64,000 nucleotides of DNA from Sparassis latifolia (lineage: Eukaryota; Basidiomycota; Agaricomycetes; Polyporales; Sparassidaceae), in NCBI GenBank assembly GCA_018466975.1, contig CM031557.1, positions 930,001 through 994,000 of the forward strand. Direction: 5' to 3'. Positions within the stretch are counted from its first letter, which is position 1. The number at the start of each line of letters is the position of its first letter. A program made the translations under genes and the position numbers. Shown here in pieces: positions 23,608-36,550 of this stretch. The notes under the pieces were generated by a model. It was given only the letters and a program-made list of their open reading frames with translations, did no database searches and was not told the DNA's origin.

Positions 23608-23811
23608 CATACCTCATGTTGAAGCCACCACACACCCCATGAGAACTTAATATTACGAAATGAATTAAAGGTTTGTACGCGACAATCTAGCAGCCTGTTT
23701 GACGGTACGTTTGTTGTTTAGATCTCGTCCTTGGGCATTGGCTCTTGTTGATATGATCATAGAGGTTGTAAGTGTGAATAGTACGTGCTCGGGTATTGCT
23801 ACGCCGCGGCA

Positions 23812-25817
23812 ATGCATCCACGCAACCCGTATCGTACTCCACCAGATTTTTCGTATCTGGCCAAACAATATCCTGCTCTCAAACCATAGTCGGTCATCTT
23901 ATCCCAGCGCTTTTTCTTACTCTTAACGCGACGTGTCCTAGCCTCATCAGTAAGGCCACAGGTACAACGATCAACTTCAAGGACAACGAAGGACAGAGGT
24001 CCGTCGTTTTTCCAGCCATCCAGCCGACATGAAACTGATTGTTCTGCGGCTGAAGAGCAGACGACTCACGGAGGCACTTCTTCACCGCGATTTCCAATTA
24101 TCTGTAACAATCCCGGACGACAGGCTTTGTCCCCCTGTACGTATCCATAGGTGAAGGGAGTTTAATACATCCTGAGCTTATAACAGGTACCGAACAGGTG
24201 AGTGTATCTTCATCCTGCAATAATACAAGTTATACACGGTACCTTCAGGCTCAACTACATTTTATGGATGCAAGACATCGTGCATGCGACCTCCATCGCG
24301 GAACCTGAAATATCGAAGAGAATTATCAAGGGAGTTGATATGTATGTTCTTCCGCATTCTCTTGCACTCCTGGATATCGATCGCTCCGAATAGCGGCACG
24401 GGAGCTTCTGCAATTTATCCTCTGCTGGGCTGCCAAATTAATCCTCAATGGAGGTTTACTGCCACGGGTCAGTAGTTTGCTCGGTTCTTTCCTTCTGAAA
24501 AATGGCATATTCCATAATGGCTAACTCACGCCGTAGACGTCGATGACCATTCACTTCAATGTGCTCGTCTCAACGTGCAACAAAATAATTTGCAGGACCG
24601 CATTACCGTGGTCCAGTCGGATCCTGCTGGCCCAGTCATTCTATCGCTCTTTCCAAATTGCACGCCGGAAAAGGTTGAATCAACCGAAACCTCAGAGTAA
24701 GTCATGTTAGTTGTGCTGAACAATGTTTGTTAAGTTGCTATGGTTAGCATGGACTTCGAATTCATTATGTGCAATCCGCCCTTTTATAGCAGTCGTGAAG
24801 ACATTCTGCACTCCGCCGAGGCCAAGGAGTTCGAGCCTACCTCTGTACGTTTACTTCAATCTAGTCTTCTATAATTCATAGCCGCTCTGGCCTGTGCATC
24901 TGCGACCGACATCTTCTGCGGCAGGTATGCACCGGCGCCGATGTCGAGATGATCACCCCAGGTGGCGAAGCTGCGTTTGTCCGGAAGATAGTGAACGAGA
25001 GTCTGACCTTGAAAACGCGCTGCAGGTATGGCGTTGTTCATACCGCTGGCTCCATTCGCAGACATCATCATTCTACACAGATGGTACACTTCGATGCTAG
25101 GCAAGATGTCGTCTCTGACAGATGTCGTTGCGCTGCTGCGCGAGAAAAATGTGATGTGATACCAATGTATACCGGCACGCCACAGTTATGCTGACGTCCC
25201 ACTCCCTCCGTGTAGATCGCAAATTACGCATGCACTGAGTTCGTCCAGGGACAGACCCGGCGATGGGCAATCGCATGGTCATTCGGGGACGTCCACCTTC
25301 CTGATGTATGTCATTCCGTTATTCAATCGTCAAACATTGTTACACCAGCATTGTCCAGAGTCTAGGCCGGGTCGCTAATCCCGCACTGCAGCGCCTCATG
25401 CCTCCCCGAAATACTCTGCGGCAATCGTATCCAGGCACAATTCCAAACCGTCTTGCGTCTGTTACGGTGTCCATACTTTCTAGCATAGATAGTGTCTCAG
25501 TCCAGCCGTGTGCAGAAGCTGCTCGACGTCCGCTCGACTTGTTGGTGACGGCGCATCGGGATACGTGGTCGAGGGCTAGCAGACGGAGGAAGGCAGACCC
25601 TGGCACCATTCAGACGGACGTCGATTCTCGGCCGACCTTCTTGTGTCGAATTCGAAATATAGGGGATAATGCAGGCGTACCGCAAACGACACAAGGAGGA
25701 GACGGGTCGGCGCTCGTGATCGACTGGGTACGTGGAATTGACAGAGCACTGTTTGAGAGCTTTGCGAGTCATGTGGGGAGGAAAGTATCCGCGATGTTGA
25801 TATCGGACGTTAGCTAG
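23812..25817 (+). CDS. METTL16: METTL16-type RNA N6-adenosine methyltransferase
   Basis: Twelve exons: 23812-23888, 23942-23998, 24061-24136, 24187-24197, 24249-24341, 24394-24467, 24537-24696, 24748-24844, 24925-25025, 25081-25150, 25216-25305, 25359-25817, giving 454 residues. The METTL16 / bacterial RlmF family methylates adenosine in structured RNA; the animal and fission-yeast members act on U6 snRNA. Seen here: [13 protein letters not shown] at the start, VPNRLNYILW, the SAM-binding [25 protein letters not shown], the catalytic NPPF in [28 protein letters not shown], and a C-terminal WAIAWSFGD. Exon 4 is only 11 nt. The acceptors of exons 3 and 9 were chosen from close alternatives, so a residue or two may differ. 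No vertebrate-type C-terminal regulatory domain is evident. Confidence 0.92.
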
Positions 25818-26345
25818 TAAACACCTTGTGTTTCCCAATGCATGTGCAGTGCTCGACTTCATCCTTTCAACAGTGATCTCCTGCCAACCGTGGCAACTTC
25901 GAAATTTAATGCTCTGCCTCAGAAACAGTATAGGAATGAGCATGTTTGTCCAGCCATAATGGTAAAATGCTGATACTAATGGTGGATATCACAGATGATC
26001 AGCGATAAAAACGATGACGGTAAATGTCTGAATCACTTTAGCTCCGATAAATATATCTAAAAAAACAAAATCTGCGGGAAGGTCAATAAACCGATCATGA
26101 CACGACATCGCAAGCATAAAGCTCCTGACCATACCTGGTGCTTCGCCAAGCCTATACAGTTGAGTGATAAGAGACCTCGCTAAACGTTCATAGCGACATG
26201 TAGTCCTTGAATATTTGACCAAACAGTGACCTCACCTTGTTGTAAGTCGCATTATCTCTTCAGCGCCGGGGGTGGGGGATGGCTGGATGATAAGAAGAGT
26301 GTTTTCAACTTGAAAGTAGGGCCGTGGGAAGCCAACATACAGATG
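25818..26345. other. Gene-free stretch between convergent genes
   Basis: It lies between the ends of two convergent genes and should hold both 3' untranslated regions. No supported frame is seen. Confidence 0.4.
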
Positions 26346-26869
26346 CTACAGTCTAGAGGTCGGTCCATAACCCGAGGCGAGCAACTTGGAGAGACCTCTG
26401 CGTGTTTGATCAGCCATGGGTGCGCTCTTCCTGCTCTCGCTATCTACAAAGACGTGCGTATATCCCCCGACCGCACTGGGCACATCCTCGCCTTCCTGAA
26501 ACACACCGACTTCATAGGTGACGGAGCTGGACCCGAGCTTGGAGACTCGGAGGCCAAGGTCCAGAACGTCGGGAAAGGACGACGGGGAGAAGAAGTAACA
26601 GAAGGAAGAGACGACAAGGCCAATCAAAGGGGATGCGGTAGGTGAGAGGTCGCAGTGAGTGATGAGGTATGTGTTGACTATGGAGTCGAAGAGGTGGTAG
26701 TAGACGGAGTTGTTGATATGGGCATACTGGTCGTTGTCGCTCCTTGATAGAGGTAAGATGTAGTAGGCGATAGGAAAGAAAAAAAAGCTAACCAGCGAGA
26801 ACGATAAGTGAGGAAGTACCTGTAGTCTGCCCGTCGGCGCGCCTTTAGGTCAGCAGCGGCCGCGCTCAT
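26346..26869 (-). CDS. Hotdog-fold acyl-CoA thioesterase-like protein
   Basis: Two exons on the minus strand (26793-26869 and 26346-26742) flank a 50-bp intron, giving 157 residues. The fold signature of the 4HBT thioesterases is clear. After RYFLTYRSRW the second exon gives SDNDQYAHINNSVYY, where the D-x-x-x-H-x-N pattern is the active-site loop. Then come the helix LFDSIVNTYL, the strands FPDVLDLGLRVSKLGSSSVTYEV and a C-terminal GGYTHVFVD. Such proteins cleave acyl-CoA or acyl-carrier thioesters; the chain preference is unknown. It shares a 176-bp intergenic region with the divergent Ecm11-like gene. Length is normal for a stand-alone hotdog protein. Confidence 0.88.
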
Positions 26870-27045
26870 CGTTGCGAACAGCAGTGACCACGAGCGTTTC
26901 CCGTGAGCGCGGAAGAAGCGCCTATTCACGTGATCGCGACGTTGAGTTTTCGTGGAGAGCCTCTCTGTCCTCGTCGGTCTTGTCGCTCCCTTCCTTGTTC
27001 TTCCTGTTGCTCTTTCTGCTGTGCCACTGCGTCCAAGTTTTTACC
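26870..27045. promoter_or_regulatory. Shared divergent promoter region
   Basis: The 176 bp between the thioesterase start (26869, minus) and the Ecm11-like start (27046, plus) must drive both genes. A pyrimidine-rich tract lies just upstream of the plus-strand start. No TATA box stands out. Confidence 0.5.
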
Positions 27046-28695
27046 ATGAGTGCTCGTACACCGTTCATTCCTCAACGCACTACTTCGCGACCTGCTCCTG
27101 CCGATCAGAGCAAGCCCTCTTCCAATTCCGCTGCACACTCTGACGCATTTCGTCCCAACGGTCTCCTTCACCCATCTTCAGGTTTGCCTCCCAGTGCAGA
27201 CGATTCCGCCTACCAACAGAAACAGCCTGATCCTCCCTCTCTCCTCAATGGCATAAACAAACCTCTCAATCTCTCCGGACTATCTAAGAAGAAGTCATCC
27301 CAACCGCACAAAAATACCAACTCCATCAAGTCGGGCAAGCATTTGGATGATTCTCATACGCGTTCTCCTAAAGATCAGCAAGCACTACGTGTCACGGTTC
27401 CGCGTCCTTCTTCTCCCTTCTTTCCCAATTCTTCTGGCTTCATTGCGACCAACTCTTTCCGATCGACGTCTCTTGCCCATACTCAGAATACGCCTTCTCT
27501 TATCTCAGGTGACGATTTCAGCTCCAACAACGCGCATATATCCACCTCTGCTAGTCCCGCTTCCGACGGTCCTCTTGCGGCAACCCAGGGCTCTGATAGA
27601 ATTCAGTATTCGCAGGCTTTTGACTCGTCTGCACTGATGAGAGCTAGTGCACGTTCATCCTCTCGCCCGTCGCTTGAGAAGATACACGAGGTCGCCGAGG
27701 AAGATTTACCTCTAGAATCGTATGAAGCAGCAACCCGCGAAGATGAGAGGCGCGAGTTCTCTGTCCCCGCCGTAGAGGACCTTGATAATTATCCTGGCCG
27801 ATTTGCCACAAGCTCAGGCCGTGGCAGCGAGGACGATGCTCAGCAGACCTTGAGACGGACCAGCAAGCGCATACAGCGACCCGAGGACCACGAAGAACTC
27901 GAATATGGAAATGTGACCAAGAAATATAAGATGGACACGGCTACGGTAAGAACGTGCATCCATTGTCTTGCATACAATGCTGGTCGAATGCCAATGTATG
28001 CGTACAGAATGACTTCAAGGCGCCGCCATATTCCCGCAATTCTCCTGCAGCGTCATATCTCCACGACCAGGGCGCAATCACAGAACATCAACGCCGCCGC
28101 TCCCATTCCCATGTCAATAGCCAGTTCGAACCGCCTCATGCCGATCTAGTCGCAAGTCAGGCTCAACCGGATAAACAACAGGTTGTACAGGGACTGGCGC
28201 TGCATCGCCTTCTGGGACAAGATTTGGACATCTATGTGGAGGCGCATGTCGAGGCGTACGAACAGGCGAAGAAGAAGTGGTCCGAATGCTCGATGGACGA
28301 ATGGAAGACTGGGGCTGATGGTGCGCTGCTTCTATGTACGTACATGGATGGCTTTCACATATGGATCGCCCTCAGAGCTGGCAAGCAAGTTCACGGAGAT
28401 GCTGGATTTTGTGCGTGTCCCCCTTCTCATCTTGCAAGTATCATTGTTAACTGGGCAATAGGTGAAAGCGCACATGATGTGCGTGAGTTTCGACGCCATG
28501 TGAGCGTGACTCACCTTCACTTCCAGCTCGAAACTCGCTTTGTACGCTTCGCTCCAGTCCACCGTCTCTGCCCACCGCGACGTGCTCTCAGAGCGCGAGA
28601 AAGTACTCAAGGAGGCTCGGGAAAGCCTGGTTCGGGAAGGCGGTAACGTGGTTTCAGGCAAGGGTGCTGTCATGTGTGCGACTGGACAGCGATAA
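27046..28695 (+). CDS. Ecm11-like protein (C-terminal domain)
   Basis: Five exons: 27046-27945, 28008-28320, 28376-28410, 28462-28478 (17 nt) and 28527-28695, giving 477 residues. The first 330 residues are low in order and rich in Ser, Pro and Asn. The C-terminal helical part (DIYVEAHVEAYEQAKKKW, then DELASKFTEMLDFVKAHM, then LSEREKVLKEARESL) resembles the Ecm11 domain. In budding yeast Ecm11 is a SUMO-modified protein of the meiotic synaptonemal complex. Assignment rests on the helical C-terminal pattern and domain order, so it is tentative for function; the gene model itself is well supported by phase. The start is the first ATG of the long open frame. Confidence 0.7.
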
Positions 28696-28870
28696 GGTCT
28701 GGTCTGCGTTCGGCGAGGAAAGCGAGCGAGTGAGCCAGAACTCATTACCATCAAGTCGTACGCAACATTGTCCTTCGGTTTCATATACGATTACCTGCTC
28801 TGATTGAACTCTAGTGTTATCAGTATGCTACGTGATCCGCGTGACTTCGTACAGTACAAAATATGGTATC

Positions 28871-29385
28871 TCAAGACGCTTCGTTGACCAGGGTATTGAC
28901 GATCTCGACAGCCCTCTTGAACTTCGCCATCTCCTCCGCCGTAGGCTGCACACTGCTAGTGCCCCCTCCGCACCCTTGCGGACCGCCGTTCATCCACTGA
29001 TAATTCCCGCACATGTACGCGATACTCGTGTCCATGCCATAAATGTCCTCGCTCCCAGGAGGAGACTCCGTCGGTAGCGCGTGCAGAATCCCGTTGAGCT
29101 CTTCCAATAATGTGGCTGTCTTGGTGTCGGAAGTGGAAAGAGACTTGGGTACCGCGGACTGCAAAGACGGTGTGCCGTCCAAGCGCACAGCTGCACTGAT
29201 CTTCAGGAGTGATTGCGCAGGTGCGGCATCGATGGTGTAGATCGCACTGGGAGTTGGTGGTGCGAAGCCTCCAGCAATGCCTGCAGAACAGTCAGAGTAT
29301 TATACCGGTTCATGGAGAGACATGGAGAGACAAAGTATTGATACTTACCTTGCTGCAAACGCAGAGAAAAGTTCGGAGGTGACAT
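28871..29385 (-). CDS. Conserved small fungal protein of unknown function
   Basis: Two exons (29349-29385 and 28871-29280) with a 68-bp intron give 148 residues starting MSPPNFSLRLQQ. The sequence has GGFAPPTPSAIY, VRLDGTPSLQSA, ATLLEELNGIL, ESPPGSEDIYGMDTSIAY and GGPQGCGGGTSSVQPTAEE. I recall similar uncharacterised proteins in Agaricomycetes but know no function. There is no signal peptide and no membrane span, so it is probably soluble. The Gly-rich stretch with one Cys near the C-terminus is its most distinctive part. Confidence 0.7.
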
Positions 29386-29499
29386 GGCGATAGATTCAGA
29401 AATACGGTTAACTTCAACGCCTAGTGAAGTTGGATCTGAAGGCAATGCATGCATGCATGCAGCTGCTGTGAATATTAACTGTTAGAGACCAATTTCCGT

Positions 29500-29580
29500 G
29501 GCCCAATGGTCTAGAGGTAAGATACTTGCTTTGGGTTTCTCAGTTGCAAGGGATCCCGGGTTCGACTCCCGGTTGGGCCC
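29500..29580 (+). tRNA. tRNA-Pro (anticodon TGG) with a 9-nt intron
   Basis: The acceptor stem is GGCCCAA / TTGGGCC with discriminator C at 29580. The anticodon stem CTTGC (29525-29529) pairs with GCAAG (29546-29550). The anticodon TGG is at 29532-29534. The intron TTTCTCAGT (29536-29544) sits after position 37, the canonical place. The T arm CCGGG TTCGACT CCCGG holds a good B box. Confidence 0.9.
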
Positions 29581-29587
29581 CTTTTTT
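29581..29587 (+). terminator. RNA polymerase III terminator of the tRNA-Pro gene
   Basis: A run of six T directly follows the mature 3' end of the tRNA, the standard Pol III stop signal. Confidence 0.8.
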
Positions 29588-29703
29588 CTCTTTGCTCGTT
29601 TCAAGACACGAAAATGTACTCTATGTGCAACGTATATGAGAAACAATGTGAAATTCATGTGACGGTAATAAATCAGGAAGTACAAGGCAATAGTTTGTAG
29701 AGG

Positions 29704-32481
29704 TTACTGATGCCGCAGTTGCCGAGCAAGTCTCACGGTAAGCACGAACGCGATCGCTGCAGCAATCCCTCCCAATCTTCGAAGGGGTGCATTAGTTGTA
29801 TTCACTACTGACGTCGTATTCGTACAGTATATCACGTACCGAAAAACAATTGCGTAGGAATTTGGCCTTGCCGCTGCATTGACCTCATCCCTGAAATCCA
29901 GGGCAAATAGTTCCGCCTCGGTATTGTTTCCTGTTGAGTTCGTCGCCGGTAGTGTACTATTTCGGAACCCACCACGGTGTCCACTCAGTACGGACTTGCC
30001 GGGCTCAAGGATAGCGAAGATGATTGAGGCTAGGGCCGTCATAATAAACTGCGGCATCACGATAAAGATATTGTGTATCCCCTGCGTGCGAGGGTCACAT
30101 AGCTGCGGGTGAGATTGCGTGAGACGCGACGCACGAGGATGATGCCGGCTTTGTCGGCGAGTCCACCTTCACCGTGGTGCTTCTGCGATACCCCGTCGTC
30201 TTCCTCATCCCCACCATCAATGCTAGAGGGAAGTTGCAGGTGGCTCGCGCGTGCGGCTGGATTTCCCATGAGCGGATTTTCATGCTCGTGCACGCCGTCG
30301 GCGGATCCGCGGTCATCGTTGAGGTCTATTTCCATCGATGCTGACGAACGGAATGAGTGGACGTCGTCTTCGAGTGTGGAATCATCGTCCACGTCATCGT
30401 CCGCGGCGACGAGAAACTGTCGCTCGTTCGCGTCGCTGCCAAACGTAATGTCGCCAGAGCGGCGCTGCGTCCGCGTGTCGTGCAGAATGATGGAGTTGGC
30501 GTCCTCGTTGGCGGGTAGTGGGTTGGTGAGAATCGCCTCTGCGAGCTGTTGAATGTCGAAGAATGGATGCGGACGATAACACGTGAAACGTGACGCTGAG
30601 TATAGTATCACCATGGTGTCAAAGGTGTAGCACGCACGAGAGAGAAGGGTGCCCATTGTGTTATGGCCCACGAAAAGCCGGTTAACGTCGTAAAGAACGT
30701 CGCACCAGCCACGCTCGAGTAGAAGCTGCGTGGAGATGTGTTAATACATCCGCTCAAAGTAGAAGTGTATCACTACTCAAGGCTCACAATGTTGCAGCCA
30801 TACAGATGGCGAATACCAAATGCGAAATCGCCCACAAAGTCGCTAGATGAATCTTCATCCGATGATACCACTGCGCCCATATGTTCTTGGTGGAGCTTAG
30901 CTTGCGTTCGAGCATCTCACGACTGGTTGCAGCTTCGGAGACAAAAAAAGGAAGCACGATATTGCAGCTCAGGCTAAGAATGGAGCTGTAGAAGAGGGCA
31001 CGGGAGCCGAGGCGTATTGCCTCAGCATCGAGCACCGGGTCATCCTGAGCGACGTCAGGGTATGCGCGCTTGTGCAGGTCGCCTATGAAAGCGGTAGTGT
31101 AAAAGAGATTTGGGAACCAGCCTAACCATGCGCTGAAGCACGTTGGGCGCTATAACAGCGGGAGGAATGAATGGGACTCACCAAAATTGGATGATGCACT
31201 GCAACGAAGGGTCCGTTTAGCGGGACACCGCGGCATAAGCATCGAGACGCACGATTTGTCGGATTACGGACGGGAGATTGCGCGCATTGTACCAAACGGT
31301 CTTAAGTTCCTTGATGAAGCTACCGCTGGAGAGTCTGCATAAGCCATAAAAATGGATGAGCTATCTGGTTACGAGCGTCTGAACCGTTATAACGTACGCA
31401 CTTATTGGCAACAACCACCTTTTCTTTAGTGCAGATTGCGGTGATGAGGTGCATGGAGACAAGAAAGAAGGACCCAACGATGGAAAGAACTTCCAGTTCT
31501 GTATCTCCAAGGAATGGGAACACTGTAGTCATGTCGACATTGCCGCTGGAAAGTCGAGATGAGAAAGCGACAGTCGCCGATGAGTTTGATGAACTCACAC
31601 GAAATATCCCGCGACACTTCCAATGCCCAGCATACGTGCAGCCCACGCGTTCCCTTCGGCTTGGTCTGACGGAGGTAGGATGTCTACTACGAGAGCTCGA
31701 TCCACGGCTTGCACTGTCCGGTTCACGGTGATTCTGGATGTTAGCACATGCGTGATGTCCGCAGCTTAGCAGGGAACGACTGACCTGCATTTATGGAGAA
31801 ATCGACGGAGAAGAGAGCAATTATTGCTAGCCATATGGTCAGCAGATGGTTCTGCGATGTGTCAAGGTTGGTATGGGCATGTCCGGACGACAGAAAACAT
31901 AAACATACCGCTATGGAACCGGAGGGAACAAATAAGGAAGCGAAGGGTCTTGTGAAGCCCAGGAGGAGCATGGCAGTGATACATATGCATGTGCCTGCGA
32001 GCATGTAGGGTCTCCGACGACCGAAACGCGACTTTGAGTTGTCGGTAAGTAGACCTGTGGGTATAGATTATGGTATACAACGATTTGTGCCAAGTGATGG
32101 ACAACGCACCAATAACAGGCTGAACAACGAGTCCTGAGACAGGACCGGCAAGGAACACTACGGCGACAGCGGACTTGGAGAGCCCCAATGAAATGAGGTA
32201 TGGTGTCGCTTAAGATATACAATGAGAAGCTGGAGGATAACGGGGGTAGAAATGGGGAAGCGTACCGTAAGACATCTCGATCGACCAGAAGACCTGCACG
32301 CCTAGGAGGCCAACCGTAAGGGTGGGGAGTTGGAGCCATCGTGGACCTGGGTGGATGATGAGATGGAAGTGCACACGCACGAGAAACGCGAGCAGCGGGC
32401 ACCTAGTACTTTGGAAACACCAGTGAGACGACTGTCCTCTCCGCCCTCCTCTGCGATGGGAACCGCTGCAAAGCCCGTCAT
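29704..32481 (-). CDS. SUT-type MFS sugar (alpha-glucoside/sucrose) transporter
   Basis: Fourteen exons on the minus strand: 32403-32481, 32266-32346, 32110-32208, 31909-32054, 31785-31851, 31599-31713, 31402-31545, 31253-31325, 31182-31198, 30788-31132, 30638-30725, 30135-30545, 29840-30081, 29704-29776, giving 659 residues in consistent phase. The protein belongs to the glycoside-proton symporter branch of the MFS that includes plant SUTs and fission-yeast Sut1. Markers are GPRWLQLPTLTVGLLGVQVF with WSIEMSYGTPYLISLGLSKS, the loop 2-3 DNSKSRFGRRRPYM, DFSINAVQAVDRALVVD, and late GIHNIFIVMPQFIM. An acidic, low-complexity cytoplasmic insert of about 100 residues lies before GGLADKAGIIL. One exon is 17 nt. 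The substrate is likely a disaccharide but is not proven. Confidence 0.92.
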
Positions 32482-32837
32482 GAACTTGTACGCCTAAGCT
32501 ATGCTGAGCGCGCAGGTTTGGGAGTCGACGCAGAGATCTTGGCTATCCGGCAGCAAGAACGTCAGGAATGTTGTATGTGTCCAAGCAAGGAGAGAAACGA
32601 TGTTGTCGGCGAACGCGGGCGCGTTGCGCGCAGCGGTGTGAGATGCAGACGCCAGGGGTGATCGAAGGACGGAGCCACCAGTAATGGGGGACTCCGGAAA
32701 CTCCGGGGTTAATCCCCGCATATCACGTGCACCTTCCTGTACAGAAGTCTCCGGCGAACTCTGAACCGTACCGCTCCCTATTCAAGTACTCCTCCCCACA
32801 TCCTAGCGAGCCCAGTCAGCCAAGAACGCGCACATCC
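32482..32837. promoter_or_regulatory. Divergent promoter region, sugar carrier / ETF-QO
   Basis: The 356 bp lie between the start of the carrier (32481, minus) and that of ETF-QO (32838, plus). No clear TATA box or repeated operator was seen. Confidence 0.45.
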
Positions 32838-35233
32838 ATGTTGCGCTGTCGCCGGGCTAGCGCTGCCCTGCGATGCGTACGCTCCTTCTATTCCACTCCT
32901 CTTCGACGGCGGGAACTCTTCAATCCGAGCGATGTCGAGCGAGCAACGGACGAAGTCGATGTCTGTATCGTCGGCGCTGGTCCTGCAGGCCTCAGTGCTG
33001 CTATCCGTCTTAAGCAGCTTGAGCAGCAGAATGGCCGCGAAATACGCGTCGTCGTCTTAGAAAAGGGCGCTGAAGTCGGTGAGTTACTATCCACCTCGGA
33101 TGAGCTTGGTTTCGGGTCGGCGTGCACTGGTATTTAAGGCATCTGTGTTCAGCCCCTTATTCTACAATACATCCTTCCACGTCACAGTTTTCTGTCGGTT
33201 CTTGCCGTTGTTTCTGTTATGCGTGAACCCCCTTCGTCAATCACGTATGCGAGCTCTCTAAATGGCAGCGGGGAACTACACTTTCCCAAACAACGCGTCT
33301 ACGCTCAACTTACCACGCGCTGTTTTTATAATTCACTGTATCTGCGGCGCGTAGCTCACTCTTTCTACCCATCCCAGGCTCACATATCCTCTCCGGCGCC
33401 GTCATCGAACCACGAGCCCTGAACGAGCTACTTCCGGAATGGAAGGATCGTTCCGACCACCCCCTCACGCAGCCAACGCAGCACACCTCCATGCGCTTCT
33501 TCACTAAATCCATGTCCCTCCGGATCCCGCAACCGCCGCAGATGGCGAAGACGGGAACTTACATTGTATCGCTCTCCCGTTTCACCGCCTGGCTGGGCGC
33601 GATTGCTGAAGAGCTCGGCGTCGAGGTCTATCCCGGGTTTGCAGGAGCGGGGCTCGTCTACAGCGAGGACGGGCGCCGCGTGCTTGGCGTGCGTACGAAC
33701 GAAGTTGGGCTCGACCGCGCGGGACGTATGAAGGAGACGTTTGAGCCAGGTATGGAGTTCCGTGCGCGCACAACGCTCCTCGCGGAGGGTGCACACGGTT
33801 CGCTCTCCAAAGAGGCAATCCGTCGCTTCCGCCTACGCGAGGGTCGCGATCCGCAAACGTATGGGATCGGCCTGAAGGAAGTTTGGCGCGTTGACCCATC
33901 CAAATACCGCCCTGGACAAGTCGTGCACACGATGGGGTGGCCCATCGACTGGAAAACGTATGGCGGAGGCTGGGTGTACCACATGGCTGATGGCCTTGTC
34001 AGCTTGGGACTTGTCGTCGGGTTGGACTACGCGAATCCTTATTTGAGCCCATACAGAGAGTTGCAGGTAGGTCCAGTCGTCCTCACTTAGTTTATGCTGT
34101 TCTCGCTTAATGTGCGCCGGGTATAGCGTATGAAGCACCATCCATACTTTACTGACCTTCTTTCTGGCGACTCGACGCGCATCGCGTACGGCGCGCGCAC
34201 GCTGAACGAAGGTGGGCTGCAGTCCATCCCGAAGTTGCATTTTCCTGGCGGCGCCCTGATCGGCTGCTCCGCGGGCTTCGTCAACGTTGCGAAGATCAAG
34301 GGCACACACAACGCGATGAAGAGCGGCATGCTCGCCGCGGAAGCCGCTTTCAATGCGATCACTGCGCAGGATTCCGACGCGTCCGCCTCGGAGGGTGAGA
34401 ACGCAATCGTAGACATGAGCAAGTACGAAGAGTCGCTGCGCGAAAGCTGGGTATGGTCCGACCTGTACGAAGTGCGTAACGTGCGGCCATCGTTCAACAC
34501 GCCGCTGCGGATGTGGGGTGGCATTGCGTATTCGGGGGTGGACACGCTGCTGCTCAAGGGCCGCACACCATGGACGTTCCGCAACACGACCGGCAAGAGC
34601 GATGCGGCACATACGCAGCGTGCGGCGTCGTGCAAGCCGATCGAGTATCCGCCGTTCCAGCCGCCACTGTCGACGGACCTACTTACAAGTCTTGCACTCA
34701 CCGGCACGAACCATGCCGAGGACCAGCCCGTGCACCTGCGTGTGCGGCAGTACACCCCCGCCGCGGGCTCTGTCGGCGCCGAGGGTGCAAACGCAGGCGC
34801 GGCGGAGACAGAAACGTGGGAGGAGGACGGCGCGGTGCGCAGACACCATGTCCAGGCGAACGTCGGCGAGTTTGCCGAATTACTGGGCCGGGCATGTCCA
34901 GCGCAGGTGTACGAATACGTGGACGACGAGGGTGGCACGAAAGCGTCCGAGGAGGCTGAAGGTGAGGGGAAGAACGTAGAGGCTGAGGGATGGGGTGGTA
35001 AGAAGCTCGTGATCAACTCTCAAGTGAGTCTTGCCTACGTCGAGAATGAGTTTCCCATACTGATTCAACCACCTGCCAAGAATTGCATTCACTGCAAGCT
35101 GTGCGACATCAAGGTGCCGACACAGGACATCACCTGGACAGTGCCCGAGGGCGGCGGGGGACCGAAGTACAGTGAGCACATTGATTGTCGATCGTCTTCG
35201 CCTTGCTTACTACGAAATGCAGCCATCACATGA
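32838..35233 (+). CDS. ETFDH: Electron transfer flavoprotein-ubiquinone oxidoreductase, mitochondrial
   Basis: Five exons: 32838-33078, 33378-34066, 34127-35023, 35081-35171, 35223-35233, giving 642 residues. The enzyme passes electrons from ETF, reduced by fatty-acid and amino-acid dehydrogenases, to ubiquinone in the inner mitochondrial membrane. Seen: a basic targeting peptide (MLRCRRASAALRCVRSFYS), the FAD-binding GAGPAGLSAAIRL, SHILSGAVIEPRAL, the ubiquinone-region GVDTLLLKGRTPWTF, and the [4Fe-4S] cysteines in ACPAQVYEY and NCIHCKLCD. The last exon holds only 11 nt and completes the C-terminus YTIT. Intron 1 is 299 bp, far longer than others in this window. The frame is open and undamaged. 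Confidence 0.95.
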
Positions 35234-35529
35234 GTTCTCCTGAAGAGGTAAGCATCACATCATAGCATTCACAGCACAGAGCAGACTACATGCGAAATGG
35301 AATGTTTCCGGTCCCAAACTACTCATTGCGACGGGTATGCAAGCGATTCCTTTGAGTCTCCGAACGTAAACTAGGCCATAAGATAGATGGAGTGAACATC
35401 GAACATATAGTGTTCGAGCTCTTGTGCGAAATGCGCAACGCGACCGATACAGAACGGTTCAAGGCAAAACCACTCGACCGTCTGGCGCGACGTGAATCAG
35501 GTATTCACAAGTAACGGTCTATCGAGGTA

Positions 35530-36550
<1,021 letters not shown>

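Noticed and set aside
26226..26645. Plus-strand 139-residue frame
   Set aside because: Antisense shadow of the thioesterase exon.
34087..35016. 309-residue minus-strand frame
   Set aside because: Antisense shadow of GC-rich ETF-QO exon 3.
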